Virus record (IMG/VR): IMGVR_UViG_3300017749_000043
Span: 1-36,123 of that record
Length of the DNA: 36,123 nt
Origin: a virus
Reading direction: 5' to 3' (one strand)
The position numbers and the translations under genes were made by a program. Of the stretch, positions 21,297-31,800 are shown in pieces (position 1 is the stretch's first letter; each line of letters starts with the position of its first letter). The notes below the pieces were generated by a model. The model was not told the DNA's origin, made no database searches, and was given only the letters and a program-made list of their open reading frames with translations.

Positions 21297-22124
21297 ATGG
21301 CAACCCCATCTATTTCAACTTCCTTTATCGAAGAGTTTGAATCTGGCGTCCACATGGCGTATCAACGCATGGGTTCAAAGCTTCGTGGTACTATTCGTAC
21401 TGCCAATGGCGTTAAGAATAAAACCACGTTTCAAAAAATCGGTAAGGGTTTTGCTACTACAAAGGCTCGGCATGGTAATGTCGCACCTATGAACCTCGAA
21501 CACACAAACGTAAATGTAGTCCTAGAGGATTATTTTGCAGGCGAGTGGATTGATGACCTTGACCAACTCCGTATCAACCATGATGAGATGCTTGTCGCAC
21601 AACAGTCAGGTGCTTATGCACTAGGCCGTAAGACAGATGATCTTATTTTGGAAGCTATGGATTCAACAACTAACAACCTTAACGAGACAACTAATGGAAT
21701 TACATTAGCTTGGGCTTTCAGCTTGATGGAAGCTTTTGGTAATGCAGATGTTCCTGATGATGGTTCACGTTATTGTGTTGTAGGTTGGGAAAACTGGTCA
21801 CAACTTATGGACATCGATGAGTTTTCTCGTGCAGAGTATATTGGCACAGAGAATCTTCCATTTGCAGGATCTATCACAGCTAAGAATTGGTTGGGCTTTA
21901 CATGGTTCCCATTCTCAGGCTTGAGCGAAGCTGGCAGTGGAAATGTTGATCGTAAATGTTTTGCTTGGCACACAAGTGCAGTAGGGCATGCGATTGGTGC
22001 AGATGTCTCTTCTAACATGCAGTATCACAACGATAAGGACGCATATTTTGTTCTAAACAAGATGCAAATGAATGCTACACTTATTGATGCGAATGCTTGT
22101 TACGAACTACAGCTAAAGAAATAG
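21297..22124 (+). CDS. Major capsid protein
   Basis: 275 residues, compact for a podovirus capsid protein. It has the strand and loop pattern of HK97-fold capsids: an N-terminal helix (SFIEEFESGVHMAYQ), the basic loop with KARHGNVAPMN (about 56-66), LEDYFAGEWIDDLD, a helix near LAWAFSLMEAFG, and the AVGHAIGADVSS segment near the end. Its position directly after the scaffold and before a small decoration-type protein is the standard head module. AAGGAG lies before the ATG. Confidence 0.92.
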   Translation: MATPSISTSFIEEFESGVHMAYQRMGSKLRGTIRTANGVKNKTTFQKIGKGFATTKARHGNVAPMNLEHTNVNVVLEDYFAGEWIDDLDQLRINHDEMLVAQQSGAYALGRKTDDLILEAMDSTTNNLNETTNGITLAWAFSLMEAFGNADVPDDGSRYCVVGWENWSQLMDIDEFSRAEYIGTENLPFAGSITAKNWLGFTWFPFSGLSEAGSGNVDRKCFAWHTSAVGHAIGADVSSNMQYHNDKDAYFVLNKMQMNATLIDANACYELQLKK

Positions 22125-22135
22125 GAGGACTGATA

Positions 22136-22396
22136 ATGGCTTTTGTTGCAGCAGACCTCACTTTGGTCAACTACAGTGGAAATGGCTTCCATATCTGGCA
22201 TTATGTCTCTACTGGAGACAATAACAATGCTATTGATACGGCTGGTTATTTCAACGGTGCTTCAAACGAAATGAATGTTGGCGATGTTATCTTCGTTAAC
22301 TCTTCAAATGGTTTTGGCATAGTTAATGTTCTTAGCAACTCTGGGGGAGTTGTCGATACTGGCGATGTTGTCAGTATGGCGACTGACTCTCGGTAA
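22136..22396 (+). CDS. Head decoration-type small structural protein
   Basis: 86 residues from the ATG at 22136, which follows an AGGAGG site; an open frame to the left lacks support. The sequence is beta-rich with alternating Val, Asn and Gly, including WHYVSTGDNNNAIDTAGYFNGA and NVGDVIFVNSS, a pattern common in small virion proteins after the capsid gene. It is likely a head decoration or fibre protein, by position. Its stop overlaps the next start (TAATG). Confidence 0.78.
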   Translation: MAFVAADLTLVNYSGNGFHIWHYVSTGDNNNAIDTAGYFNGASNEMNVGDVIFVNSSNGFGIVNVLSNSGGVVDTGDVVSMATDSR

Positions 22397-22524
22397 TGGC
22401 TAAGAAACCAACATTGAAGGCGGCAGCGAAAGCTGCCCCTTCATCATCTCCAAAGAAGGAGATTCGTCAGGGCTATGTTAGAACTGTTGGCTCTTTAGCA
22501 AAATTAGGTAAGGGTGTTAAGTAA
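22396..22524 (+). CDS. Basic 42-residue miniprotein
   Basis: It starts at a TAATG overlap with the previous gene and ends in one with the next. The head is Lys/Ala-rich (MAKKPTLKAAAKAAP) and the tail GYVRTVGSLAKLGKGVK. No family recognised. Its coding sequence contains a perfect GGCAGC-GAAA-GCTGCC hairpin (22422-22437). Being embedded in a coupled string of genes supports it being translated. Confidence 0.68.
   Translation: MAKKPTLKAAAKAAPSSSPKKEIRQGYVRTVGSLAKLGKGVK
22422..22437 (+). other. GNRA-loop hairpin inside the 42-residue gene
   Basis: Perfect six-pair stem GGCAGC/GCTGCC closing a GAAA tetraloop, followed by CCTTC rather than a T-run. It lies about 300 bases after the capsid gene and could stabilise its message or weaken transcription into the tail genes. 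Confidence 0.5.
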
Positions 22525-22709
22525 TGAGTAATTATAAAATGCCAACAAAAAAAAGCTACGTTGGCAATGATATAGGTAGCCGTATTGCTAGAACAATTTT
22601 AGATACTAGCAATAACTACTCTCAAATGGGCGATAGAGTAGTTGCCCCTGCTAAAGCAGGAGCTACAAAAGGTCGCAATAACCCTCGTGGTGCTAGAGGA
22701 GCTAGATAA
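22524..22709 (+). CDS. Basic small virion-operon protein
   Basis: 61 residues, basic and Asn/Gly-rich, ending in a GRNNPRGARGAR tail. It starts and ends in TAATG overlaps. No family recognised. The Arg/Gly tail is typical of nucleic-acid binding but is not proof of it. Confidence 0.68.
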   Translation: MSNYKMPTKKSYVGNDIGSRIARTILDTSNNYSQMGDRVVAPAKAGATKGRNNPRGARGAR

Positions 22710-22816
22710 TGAAAACGTGTTCAACCTGCCCAAGTCCAGCTAAGTGTAGATCTGCTGGAAAATGTTTAAACGCAAAGAAATCAACTAGAACTATGGGAAA
22801 AGGTTACGGTAAGTAA
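22709..22816 (+). CDS. Cys-rich 35-residue miniprotein
   Basis: 35 residues with four Cys (positions 4, 7, 13, 19) arranged CSTC...AKC...GKC, which could bind zinc, followed by a basic Gly-rich tail. It starts in a TAATG overlap with the previous gene and ends in one with the tail tubular A gene. Unknown function. Confidence 0.65.
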   Translation: MKTCSTCPSPAKCRSAGKCLNAKKSTRTMGKGYGK

Positions 22817-23436
22817 TGCCAACAACCCCATCTACAGATATTGAAGTAGCACAGAAGGCAATGGTTCTAATTGGTTTAGAGCCATTAACTTCATTTACAG
22901 ATCAAACTGACGAAGCATTAGTAGCTAATACAATTTTTGAAGATGTGGTAGAGGATTGCCTTGCTCAGCATAATTGGAACTTTGCTACTGGACAAAAAAC
23001 TCTCAGTAGACTCACTTCTGTTCCAGTAGACCGCTGGGACGCTGCATATGCCCTTCCTACAAGCCCTGCGGTTGTTCAGGTACAAACTGTAACAATTGAC
23101 GATCAACCGCAGCAGTACGACATCTATGAGCGTTATGTATACCTCAATGCTGAAGCATCGGAAGATGTTGTCTTAAACTATATATTCCGTCCAGAAACAC
23201 AGTATTGGCCTCCGGCATTTACTATGTGGACAATATTTAGATTGGCTTCTGTATTAGCCTTATCTGTTACTCGTAAGGCTGATGTTGCAAAATCATATGT
23301 TGATCTTGCAGAGATTCAATTCCGTAGAGCAAAAGCTCGTGATAGCCAACAGGTAACAACTCAAGGTCTACGTCCAAGTAGATACCATCGTGTTCGTATG
23401 GGTAATGGTATTTATCAAAATGTAGAGGGACTTTAA
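22816..23436 (+). CDS. Tail tubular protein A (T7 gp11-like)
   Basis: 206 residues, near the usual length for this family. The N-terminus is a helical bundle (STDIEVAQKAMVLIGLEPLTSF) followed by EDVVEDCLAQHNWNFA with the conserved Trp-Asn-Phe, then RWDAAYALPTSPAVVQV and a C-terminal helix with DSQQVTTQGLRPSRYHRVR. It forms the ring between portal and tail. The neighbours (portal upstream, gp12-like gene downstream) fit. Confidence 0.92.
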   Translation: MPTTPSTDIEVAQKAMVLIGLEPLTSFTDQTDEALVANTIFEDVVEDCLAQHNWNFATGQKTLSRLTSVPVDRWDAAYALPTSPAVVQVQTVTIDDQPQQYDIYERYVYLNAEASEDVVLNYIFRPETQYWPPAFTMWTIFRLASVLALSVTRKADVAKSYVDLAEIQFRRAKARDSQQVTTQGLRPSRYHRVRMGNGIYQNVEGL

Positions 23437-23439
23437 TGA

Positions 23440-25371
23440 ATGGCACTTCTACGGCAGTTTTATACAAACTTCACAGCCGGAGAACTCACTCCGCTGCTGT
23501 CATCCCGCATGGATTCAGACGCATATAAAAATGGGGCTAAAACGCTTCGTAATTTTCGTATGCGAGCGCAGGGTGGTATTACTCGTAGAGGTGGCTGCCA
23601 ATATCTGCAAACTTTGTCTAATGTCGGCTATCAAATGGAGTCGTATGTTTTTGACGAAGATGAATCATACATCCTTTTATTTAGTAATACTAAGCTGGAT
23701 ATTATTGATGTTACTGGCCTCACCTCAATAACACAGACAATTACATCATGCCCCTGGACTACAGCGATGATAGGCCAGTTAAGGGTAACGCAATCAGGTG
23801 ATACAATGATTATTGTGCATCCTGATATTGCTATGCAGAAGCTTACAAGAACTTCAGCATCAAACTTTACATTAGCTAACTTTGCTTTTGATTCTTCTGA
23901 TGGATTTGTTCACCAGCCTTATTATAAATTTTCTGCACCTGACGTTACTCTTACACCTCAAAATACATCAACAAATAACCAAACCTTCACTGCAAGCGCA
24001 TCTACATTTAGTTCTGCTTGGGTTGGAGAAGAGATTGAGTTTACAGATGAAAATCTTAAAGTTCATCATATAGAGGTTATAGCTTATCTAAGTGCTACAA
24101 CGATAACAGGAAAGTTTGATACAGCACCACACAATTCAAATGGCGTTGACACATGGAAAGAACAGGTATTCTCAACTCGTAATGGTTTTGCAAGATCTGT
24201 TATGTTCCATGACCAAAGGCTAATATTTGGTGGTTCTCGTGATCTGCCAAATCATTTGTTTTTTTCTAAAGTAGGTGAATATTTTAATTTTGATGTTGGT
24301 ACTGGATTAGACGATCAGTCTATTCAAGTTCAGATTGCTGAAAACCAAGTATCAGAAATTAAGTCTATGCAGTCCTTTAGACATCTTGCAGTGTTTACAT
24401 CTGAACAAGAGCTATATTGCCCAACTATTGAAAACAGGCCATTAACGCCAAGCACTATATCGGTAAAAAAGCAGACATCATTTGGCAGCGGTGAAGTGCA
24501 GCCAGCAGAGTTTGATGGTGCTGTTGTGTTCCTTACAAAATCAAAGGGTGCAATTAGAGAGTTTATCTATTCTGATATAAGCCAAGCATATAATTCAGAC
24601 TCAATAACTATTTTATCTCAACATTTAATTGGCACACCTGTTGACATTGTTGCTCAAAGAGAAGCTTCTGATCAGGTGGAGAGTTACCTTTACTCTATTA
24701 ACTCTGATGGAAACATTGCTGTCTTTACAAGTATTCGTAAAGAAAAGCTTCAAGGCTGGTCATTGTATGAAACACAAGGCTCTTTTAAAAACATAGTTAA
24801 TGTTAACCGCAGAATATATCTCATCTCAGAAAGAACGATTAATTCTTCTACCGTTACCACTCTTGAGCTTCTGGATAATAATTATCATTTAGACAGCGCA
24901 ATTAAAGCTACTCATGGAAGTGCAAAAACATCATGGCAAATAGCCCATCTTCCTAATACTTTAGTTCATGTTAAATCTGGTAATTATAGTCTTGGCTCTT
25001 ACACAACAGATGGATCTGGTAACTTAACTCTTAACTCTGCTGTTGATGAGGTGGAAATTGGAATTAACTACACGCCCACATTAACAACTCTTCCTCCTGA
25101 GTTTCAATTGCAGGATGGTATATCGTTTGGTCAAAAGCGTAGAATAGTTAGAGCTGTTCTTGATCTTAATGAAACACTCGATGTAAAAGCAAAGGGTACA
25201 AAAGTTTTAATAAGGCGTGTTACAAGTAATTTTGCAAATCAACCAGATGCTATAACTGCTCGTAAGGAGATATATTTTCTTGGATGGTCTAATGAGGGTA
25301 CTGTAACAGTGACGCAAGATGAGCCATTGCCTATTGGTTTAAATGGCATATTGCTTGAGGTGGAAGTCTAA
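23440..25371 (+). CDS. Tail tubular protein B (T7 gp12-like nozzle)
   Basis: 643 residues. The start has NFTAGELTPLLSSRMDSDAYKNGAKTLRNFRMRAQGGITRRGG, the conserved entry of the family. Long beta-rich regions follow, with FHDQRLIFGGSRDLPNHLFFSKVGEYFNFDVG near the middle and the LLEVEV end. It forms the tail nozzle under the tubular A ring. The ATG at 23440 is used; the ATG at 23436 is in another frame. Its stop overlaps the next start (TAATG). Confidence 0.94.
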   Translation: MALLRQFYTNFTAGELTPLLSSRMDSDAYKNGAKTLRNFRMRAQGGITRRGGCQYLQTLSNVGYQMESYVFDEDESYILLFSNTKLDIIDVTGLTSITQTITSCPWTTAMIGQLRVTQSGDTMIIVHPDIAMQKLTRTSASNFTLANFAFDSSDGFVHQPYYKFSAPDVTLTPQNTSTNNQTFTASASTFSSAWVGEEIEFTDENLKVHHIEVIAYLSATTITGKFDTAPHNSNGVDTWKEQVFSTRNGFARSVMFHDQRLIFGGSRDLPNHLFFSKVGEYFNFDVGTGLDDQSIQVQIAENQVSEIKSMQSFRHLAVFTSEQELYCPTIENRPLTPSTISVKKQTSFGSGEVQPAEFDGAVVFLTKSKGAIREFIYSDISQAYNSDSITILSQHLIGTPVDIVAQREASDQVESYLYSINSDGNIAVFTSIRKEKLQGWSLYETQGSFKNIVNVNRRIYLISERTINSSTVTTLELLDNNYHLDSAIKATHGSAKTSWQIAHLPNTLVHVKSGNYSLGSYTTDGSGNLTLNSAVDEVEIGINYTPTLTTLPPEFQLQDGISFGQKRRIVRAVLDLNETLDVKAKGTKVLIRRVTSNFANQPDAITARKEIYFLGWSNEGTVTVTQDEPLPIGLNGILLEVEV

Positions 25372-25793
25372 TGGGCGTACAGATGCAAATTGCAAGTCTT
25401 TTCATGGGCTTTATGGCTGCACAGCAAGCTAGAAAAGCACATGAATTAGAAGCACAGTCATATCGTGAACAAGCGGATATGGCAAAGATTGAAGCTGGTC
25501 AAAAAGAGATAGAGCGTAACCGTAAACTTCGTATTCAACTTGCTGCACTTGGAACATCAATGTCTGCTCAAGGTGTGGCTCTTGGCACATCTCAATCAGT
25601 TTCCGCTTTAGCTACCGATGAAACCAGAATAGCTAAACAGGATGTAGATACTATTAGGCTTATGGGACAGTCAGAGAGACGTAAATTTGCGTTGAGTGCT
25701 GCTGGTTCTGATGCCGCTGCTTCGGCTGCTACTATGGGTGGTTTTGCTAAAACTCTTGGTGGTATTTATAGTATTGATAAAGGTGTAGGCTAA
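25371..25793 (+). CDS. Small internal virion protein (T7 gp14-like)
   Basis: 140 residues. A hydrophobic N-terminal segment (about 3-18, QMQIASLFMGFMAAQQ) is followed by a long helix (19-60), and then a Gly/Ser/Ala-rich part with AAGSDAAASAATMGGFAKTLGG. Proteins of this type leave the head and line a channel through the outer membrane on infection. It lies directly before the two larger internal proteins, in the T7 order. Confidence 0.85.
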   Translation: MGVQMQIASLFMGFMAAQQARKAHELEAQSYREQADMAKIEAGQKEIERNRKLRIQLAALGTSMSAQGVALGTSQSVSALATDETRIAKQDVDTIRLMGQSERRKFALSAAGSDAAASAATMGGFAKTLGGIYSIDKGVG

Positions 25794-28700
25794 TGGCTTT
25801 TAAGAAAACAGGCGGTAGAACTTCTTTTGTGCAGCCAACTGGCATGCCAGATCTTAGTGGTTTCTTTGACTCAGCAAAGACAATGCAGGAGATTGGTAAT
25901 CTTACAAACAGCATTGGTACTGATATTCGTAAGCGTGAGTACAATGATCTAATTCGTCAGGCAGAGATTGATGGATCAACTGCTGGTGCTGTATTTAAAG
26001 ATGGTAAACTACAGCCTTTAGTTAACTTTGATTATGCAAAGGCTACTCAAACATACTCAAGTGGTGATCAAAAGAATGTTTTAGATGCTTATCGTAAATC
26101 AGCAATTAGAACGTATGTATCTGCTGCCTCAAACGATATTGATTTAGCTGCACAAACAGCATTAGACAATAATGGAAATGATCCAGATGGCGTTCGTGGG
26201 TCTTTTAGTGGATTTATAGAAGGTCTTGAAGATCTTGATCCACAGATTAAAGCTGCTCTTATGCCAAAAGCTGTTAAAGCATTTGGTGTTGCTGAAAACA
26301 GAGCTTTGGCGCAGCAACAAAAAGAAGCAAAAGACGATTCTATTTATCAAAATGGAGAAGCTTTCCAAGCTCTTTCTGTTGAAAAAGGAAAGTTAATTGC
26401 ATCTTTTGATGATGATGAAGCAGGAAATGAATCAAAACTTGCTCGTTTAAGAGAGATTGAAAGTGAGCAATCTCAAATTAAAGAATCATTAACTCTTAAC
26501 GAAGTATCTGCTGAGCAAATTTCTAAGATAGAAGATGCTGATCGAACTGTTGTAGCTGCTCGTGTAGGTACTAATTATATTAAAAAGATATATGCAGCTA
26601 ACGGTGCAGAAGCGGCACATAATGCAGCAAGTGATATTGAAGAGCAGGCAAAGCTAAATCCCGATCTTGATGAGAAAGTTCTTGGTGAGATAGCGCATCA
26701 AACTGTTTCGTCATTAATCTCTATGGATGCTTTGAGAGATAGAGAAAATACTAAATTACAAAAGTCTATATTCAATGATCTTAATTACCGTGTACAGACT
26801 GAAGGTCTTGATATTAGTAATCTTTTGCTTGATCCAAAAAGTGATTTTTTTAAATTAAATGGAAGCCAAAGAACAACTTTATTAGCTGTTTCAAAACAAT
26901 CTCAGCAAGAAGTTGCTAATATAGTTGATACTCAAAACCAAAAAATTCTAATAGATCAAAGGGCTATAATAGATAACCCAGAAATACATTCTATTGATGA
27001 GGTTAGGGCTGCTGGCAGAGCTATCGCATCTATGCGTGACAATGGTGATATAACTTCTTACAAAGATATTGTAGATGCAAAAATGGCTTACAGAAAAGCC
27101 GCTGCATATTTCAATACCGGTACTAGAAACGATATTGCTTCTTCTGTTTATTTTGAGCTTAACAAAGATACTAGCTCTTTTGTTGAAGCTCCCTCTTACT
27201 ATAATTCACCTGAGTTTATTTCAAAGCTTGAAGCAAGTGGTGTTATTGGGCCTGATAGCCCACACTACAAAACAAGAGGTGCTTATGATAAAGCAATAGC
27301 TTCTTATGTTTCAGCATATCAAACTCGTGCAGATGATGTTGCCGCTGCTAACAAAGCAGAGCGTAAGGCTAGAAACAATATTCCTCTCAGTGCAGATGAA
27401 ATATCCAAACTTGTAGAACACAAGGGATTTGATAAGTTTCGTACTAAAAACGAATCAGGGCAAGATGTTCTTGTTGATATAGATCTTCTTAGCGATGACC
27501 CTACTATTGTTGCTGGAAGCATTGATGCTGTTTCTAATTTTTCTGTTGAGACAAACGGTTTATTGCATCCTGATGCTGCTGAGATATTTTCTAGAGCGCC
27601 TTATACTATGAATAATGCTGATTTAGCTACTCGTATTATGGGTCAGATTGTTTCTGGTATTAGACAGAAAACCCCTGGAACAACTAAAGCAACTGCTGTT
27701 AGCATGTTCTTAGCTGGCAATGATATTAGTGAAGAAACCATTGGCTTTATTAGAACTGTTGATCAAATAGGCATTGAAAACGCAATGCAATCATATGCTG
27801 CTGAAAAAGGTTTTAATAAAAACAGAAATGTTAATAAACATTTAAGTAGAGAAGGTTTCGACAAAGATCAGTTTTTTAACAAAACATTTGAACAAGCTCT
27901 TGAGAATGAAAAGCTTCTTACTCTAATTCAAACAACCATATCTCCAGCAGCAAAGCAGATGTTAAATCAAATAGCTGATGAAGGTGGTGTTTCTAGTGCT
28001 GAACTTGAAAATGCTTTTATTAAAGACCCTACTATTAAAGAAGCTGTAATGAATATTTTTTACGATAAGGTTTCTAATGTAAGTGCTGGCACTCCTGTTA
28101 CTCATATGCAGGACACAATAAGGCAACTTGGTAAAAGACTCGGTGTTCAGAAAAATCCATCAACAGGGGAGTTAGAGTTTGTTAGACATCCTATTTTAAA
28201 GCTTGCACAATCTACTGTCCCCACCGCTGCTGGTCAGGCCGTTGTATCTCTTTCATATAAAGATATACAAAATGATGTAAGGGACAGAATTGTAAATAGC
28301 TTTGAAGATAGATTTGATCTTTTAAATCCCCCTACAAAAGCTCAAGAATACATGTATCAGATGTTGAAAGATGTTGGTGTAGAAAAGCTAGATGGCACTA
28401 CTATGCACTTTCAGGCTAATGAGTCTTTTGGTGGTGAGCCTTCATATAGCGTGTATGTTCAAGACAAGTATGGAAGAGCGCATTTGGTTAGCAACTCGTA
28501 TACTTATGACTTTAAAGACAGCAAAGCTTATAAAGAGACTTACAAGGAAGTTATTAGTGAGCTTAAAACAGATAAGGCTAAACAGTTTTGGTCTATGTAT
28601 GGACTAATGGATAAAGGCTTGGTTCAGTCTACTTTTGAATCTATGGAGCGAAATCGTACTGATTTTTCTCTTGATGGCTTAGTTAATGCTTGGAATGCTT

Positions 28701-28816
28701 TTAGTAGAGTTACTAACCCTTCTGCAAATCCTTGGTCTATGAACGAAATAAGCCAAGAAGAGAAGAAAGAGTTTTTCTACATTGTTGATCGTTTAACTAC
28801 TTTAGGCTGGAGATAA
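25793..28816 (+). CDS. Large internal virion protein (T7 gp15-like position)
   Basis: 1007 residues, mostly alpha-helical, without membrane segments or Cys-rich motifs. The first 90 residues are disordered and Gly/Ser-rich, then long stretches of charged helix (about 200-480) and a more ordered C-terminus including SLSYKDIQNDVRDRIVNSFEDRFDLLNPP (about 820-850). By size and order it corresponds to the second ejected internal protein, which would form the periplasmic channel. No enzyme domain recognised. Both ends are TAATG overlaps. Confidence 0.85.
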   Translation: MAFKKTGGRTSFVQPTGMPDLSGFFDSAKTMQEIGNLTNSIGTDIRKREYNDLIRQAEIDGSTAGAVFKDGKLQPLVNFDYAKATQTYSSGDQKNVLDAYRKSAIRTYVSAASNDIDLAAQTALDNNGNDPDGVRGSFSGFIEGLEDLDPQIKAALMPKAVKAFGVAENRALAQQQKEAKDDSIYQNGEAFQALSVEKGKLIASFDDDEAGNESKLARLREIESEQSQIKESLTLNEVSAEQISKIEDADRTVVAARVGTNYIKKIYAANGAEAAHNAASDIEEQAKLNPDLDEKVLGEIAHQTVSSLISMDALRDRENTKLQKSIFNDLNYRVQTEGLDISNLLLDPKSDFFKLNGSQRTTLLAVSKQSQQEVANIVDTQNQKILIDQRAIIDNPEIHSIDEVRAAGRAIASMRDNGDITSYKDIVDAKMAYRKAAAYFNTGTRNDIASSVYFELNKDTSSFVEAPSYYNSPEFISKLEASGVIGPDSPHYKTRGAYDKAIASYVSAYQTRADDVAAANKAERKARNNIPLSADEISKLVEHKGFDKFRTKNESGQDVLVDIDLLSDDPTIVAGSIDAVSNFSVETNGLLHPDAAEIFSRAPYTMNNADLATRIMGQIVSGIRQKTPGTTKATAVSMFLAGNDISEETIGFIRTVDQIGIENAMQSYAAEKGFNKNRNVNKHLSREGFDKDQFFNKTFEQALENEKLLTLIQTTISPAAKQMLNQIADEGGVSSAELENAFIKDPTIKEAVMNIFYDKVSNVSAGTPVTHMQDTIRQLGKRLGVQKNPSTGELEFVRHPILKLAQSTVPTAAGQAVVSLSYKDIQNDVRDRIVNSFEDRFDLLNPPTKAQEYMYQMLKDVGVEKLDGTTMHFQANESFGGEPSYSVYVQDKYGRAHLVSNSYTYDFKDSKAYKETYKEVISELKTDKAKQFWSMYGLMDKGLVQSTFESMERNRTDFSLDGLVNAWNAFSRVTNPSANPWSMNEISQEEKKEFFYIVDRLTTLGWR

Positions 28817-31800
28817 TGAGCAATATTGATTGGGATTTTATTGGTGAGCTAGAGGGAAAGCGTAAGCTAAAAGGCTATGTTCCTGATGCAAAAGGATCAA
28901 AGTCAGGTGTTACTATTGCAACTGGATTTGATTTAGGTGCTAGGAACCTATCTGATCTTGCTGGTCTTCCTCAAGATATTATAGATGTCTTAACACCTTA
29001 TCTTGGAATTAAAGGTGCAGCGGCTGCTGATCTTGCAAGTGAGTTAATTGTTGATGATTCACAGGCAAAAGTTATTGATGAGTTTTCTCATAACGAAGCG
29101 GTTGAAAGACTTAGCTCAAGTTGGGAGTCTAAAACAGGAACACCTTTTTCTGAGTTGCCTATGGGCAAAGCTACAACAATAGCATCTGTAGCATTTCAGT
29201 ATGGTGATTTAGCCTCTAAAGCACCTAACTTTTGGGAGCAAGTTACTACTGACGATTGGGATGGTGCTGTAGCAAACTTGCGTAATTTTGGTGATAACTA
29301 CAAAACTCGCAGAAATAAAGAAGCGGAATATTTTCAAAAAAAAAGACTTGAGGACACTCTAGCCGTGACTGCTCCGGCAGATGCTCCTTCAAGACAGCTA
29401 ACCAATGAAGAGTTAATGGCAAAGGTGCAGGGTCAAATTGCTGAATCTAAAGATCCAGTTATAGAGGGCGGTATAAAAACACCTATCAATACAGAAATAG
29501 CAGATTTTGATATTGCCCAGACAAATGAGCAACGTGCTTTGGAGCAGGATTTTTATGATGCACCCGAAGCTGTGGATCGTACTACAAAGTCCAACAGTAA
29601 ACTCCCTGATACACAAGCAATAACAGATTCGTACACTAGCTTATATGGTAATTCTGGTGAGGTTTACGGTAATAGAGTTCAATCTAAATTTGGTAATGAA
29701 GATGAGTATGACTATGCTGTATTTGATGAGACATTCGATAATGTTTGGGGTGCAGCATTTCGTCAGAATAACTTTGTTCCTGCGATAAGCAGAATGCTTG
29801 AATCAATGGATTCTAAGTATAAACCCGTTGAAGGGTACGATGCTTTTAAGGACAAAGATTTAAAGTCTCAGCTTGGTGGTGATGAAGGTCTTTGGATGTT
29901 TCGTCATAGCGGAAGCCCAGCAGAATCACAGTTAAAGCTAGAGAGAATGAAACAAGATGCAGAAGACATGGCGTTTCTTTCTGCAACAGACAGCACTGGC
30001 GCACAGGTTGTAGCATCATTAGCTTCACCAACTACATTACTGCCACTTGCTCCTGCTAGAGTTATGAAAATGGCATCTGGTGGTAGAAGGTTTGTAGGTG
30101 GAACTGCATTTACTGGTGCAGCCTTATATCCAGAGCAAATGCTTATTGAGTCTCAAAACGAGTATCGTGACGCATCTCATTCTGCCCTAATGCTTAGTGC
30201 TTTAAGTCTTGTTGGTGGTAGCCTTGCTTATAAGTTTGGCGGTGTAAAGCGAATGGTCGATTCTGACATGCCTACCAGCAGTGGTGGGGAACAAGTCTAC
30301 AGATCTGCCGGGGCAAGTGTTTCTCCAGAGCGTTACCGTCAAAGTATGTACGCAACTATGGAACAGGATGCGTTAAAAGAAACAGGAGTAGGTTTAGAGA
30401 AGCTTCCTTGGAATCCTGTTATTCGTATGCTTAACAGTCCTAATCCATTTGTAAGAACAGTAGCAACTGGTCTGGTTGATACTGGTGGTATGATGCAAAA
30501 GAAAGTAGATGAGGGGCTGTCTATGGATCAGTCTGTTGAGTCTACTTTTAGAGCAAAGTATCTTGGCCCTCTTCGCCAAGCCCTTACTGAAGTAGACAAA
30601 ACATACTTGGCTTATAGAGGTAAGGTAGCTTCTGATAGCGATATAGCTAGATCAGTTCAAATGTTAAGAACATCTGTCTCTGATAAGTTTAACCGAGCAG
30701 GAAGTCACATGACTGAAGCTCAGTTTAGGAACCGTGTAGCAAGGGCTATGCGCCGTGGTGATGTTGATAATGTTGGTGATGAAGCGTCTGAGTTTGTAAC
30801 GGCTGCCGCTGGTCAATACAGAAAGGTATTTGATTTAGTTAAGAAAGAAGCCAGCAATGTAAGATTGTTTGAAAGGCAACTTGCAGAAGATATTGCAAAA
30901 GCAAAAGCAGCAAAAAATGTAAACAGAGTAAAGCAGTTGGAAGAAGCTATGGCAAAGCTTCAAGAGCAAGGCGTTACTGCAAACAATGCCCTGTCTTATG
31001 TTCCTCGTATCTTCCGTGTAGATAAAATTATGGAACGCTCTAGTGAGTTCCTGTCCATTGTAGAGCGTCATGCTGTTACATCTATGAAGATGTCTAGAGC
31101 AGCAGCTAAGACTTATGCACAAAATGTGATGGATACAGTTACAAGGAGCAGACCTTATTTAGATCTTGATGATGCAACAAATCAATTAGACTTTATGATA
31201 AGTCCATCTGGAGTGAAAGCGTCTACATTAAAGGTTCCCGATGATTTGCTTGAGGATTTTATTGAGAATGACATTGAGACATTGCTTCGGCATCATGTAA
31301 AGACTATGGGCATGGACATAGAGCTTACTGCTCGTTATGGCAGCATAGACATGAAGTCTACTATTGATGAGATTACAGCAGATTATTCTAGATTGATTGA
31401 CGAAACTACTGACACCGCAAAGAAAGCTGATTTAAACAAAAGATTAAGTCGTGATCTAGAAGATCTTCGTGGACTTAGAGATCGTGTTCGTGGAACTTAT
31501 GGTGCGTCTAAAGATCCACATCAGTTATCTAGCAGATTTATCCGTGTAATGAAGTCATTCAATGTTCTTGTTGGAATGGGTGGTGCAATGATCTCATCTG
31601 TTCCTGATGTATTTAGAACTACAATGGTTGAAGGCTTTAGAACAACAAACGAAAAAGGATTTAAGAATCTATTTGCTGATCAAGCTGTCTATGTAAAGAA
31701 GCTAAAGCAGAAAGAGTTGGCCGCTGCTGGTGTTGCTGTTGATGCCACTCTTGGATTAAGAGCGCATTCATTTAGTGATATGGGTGACTTGTTTGGATCT

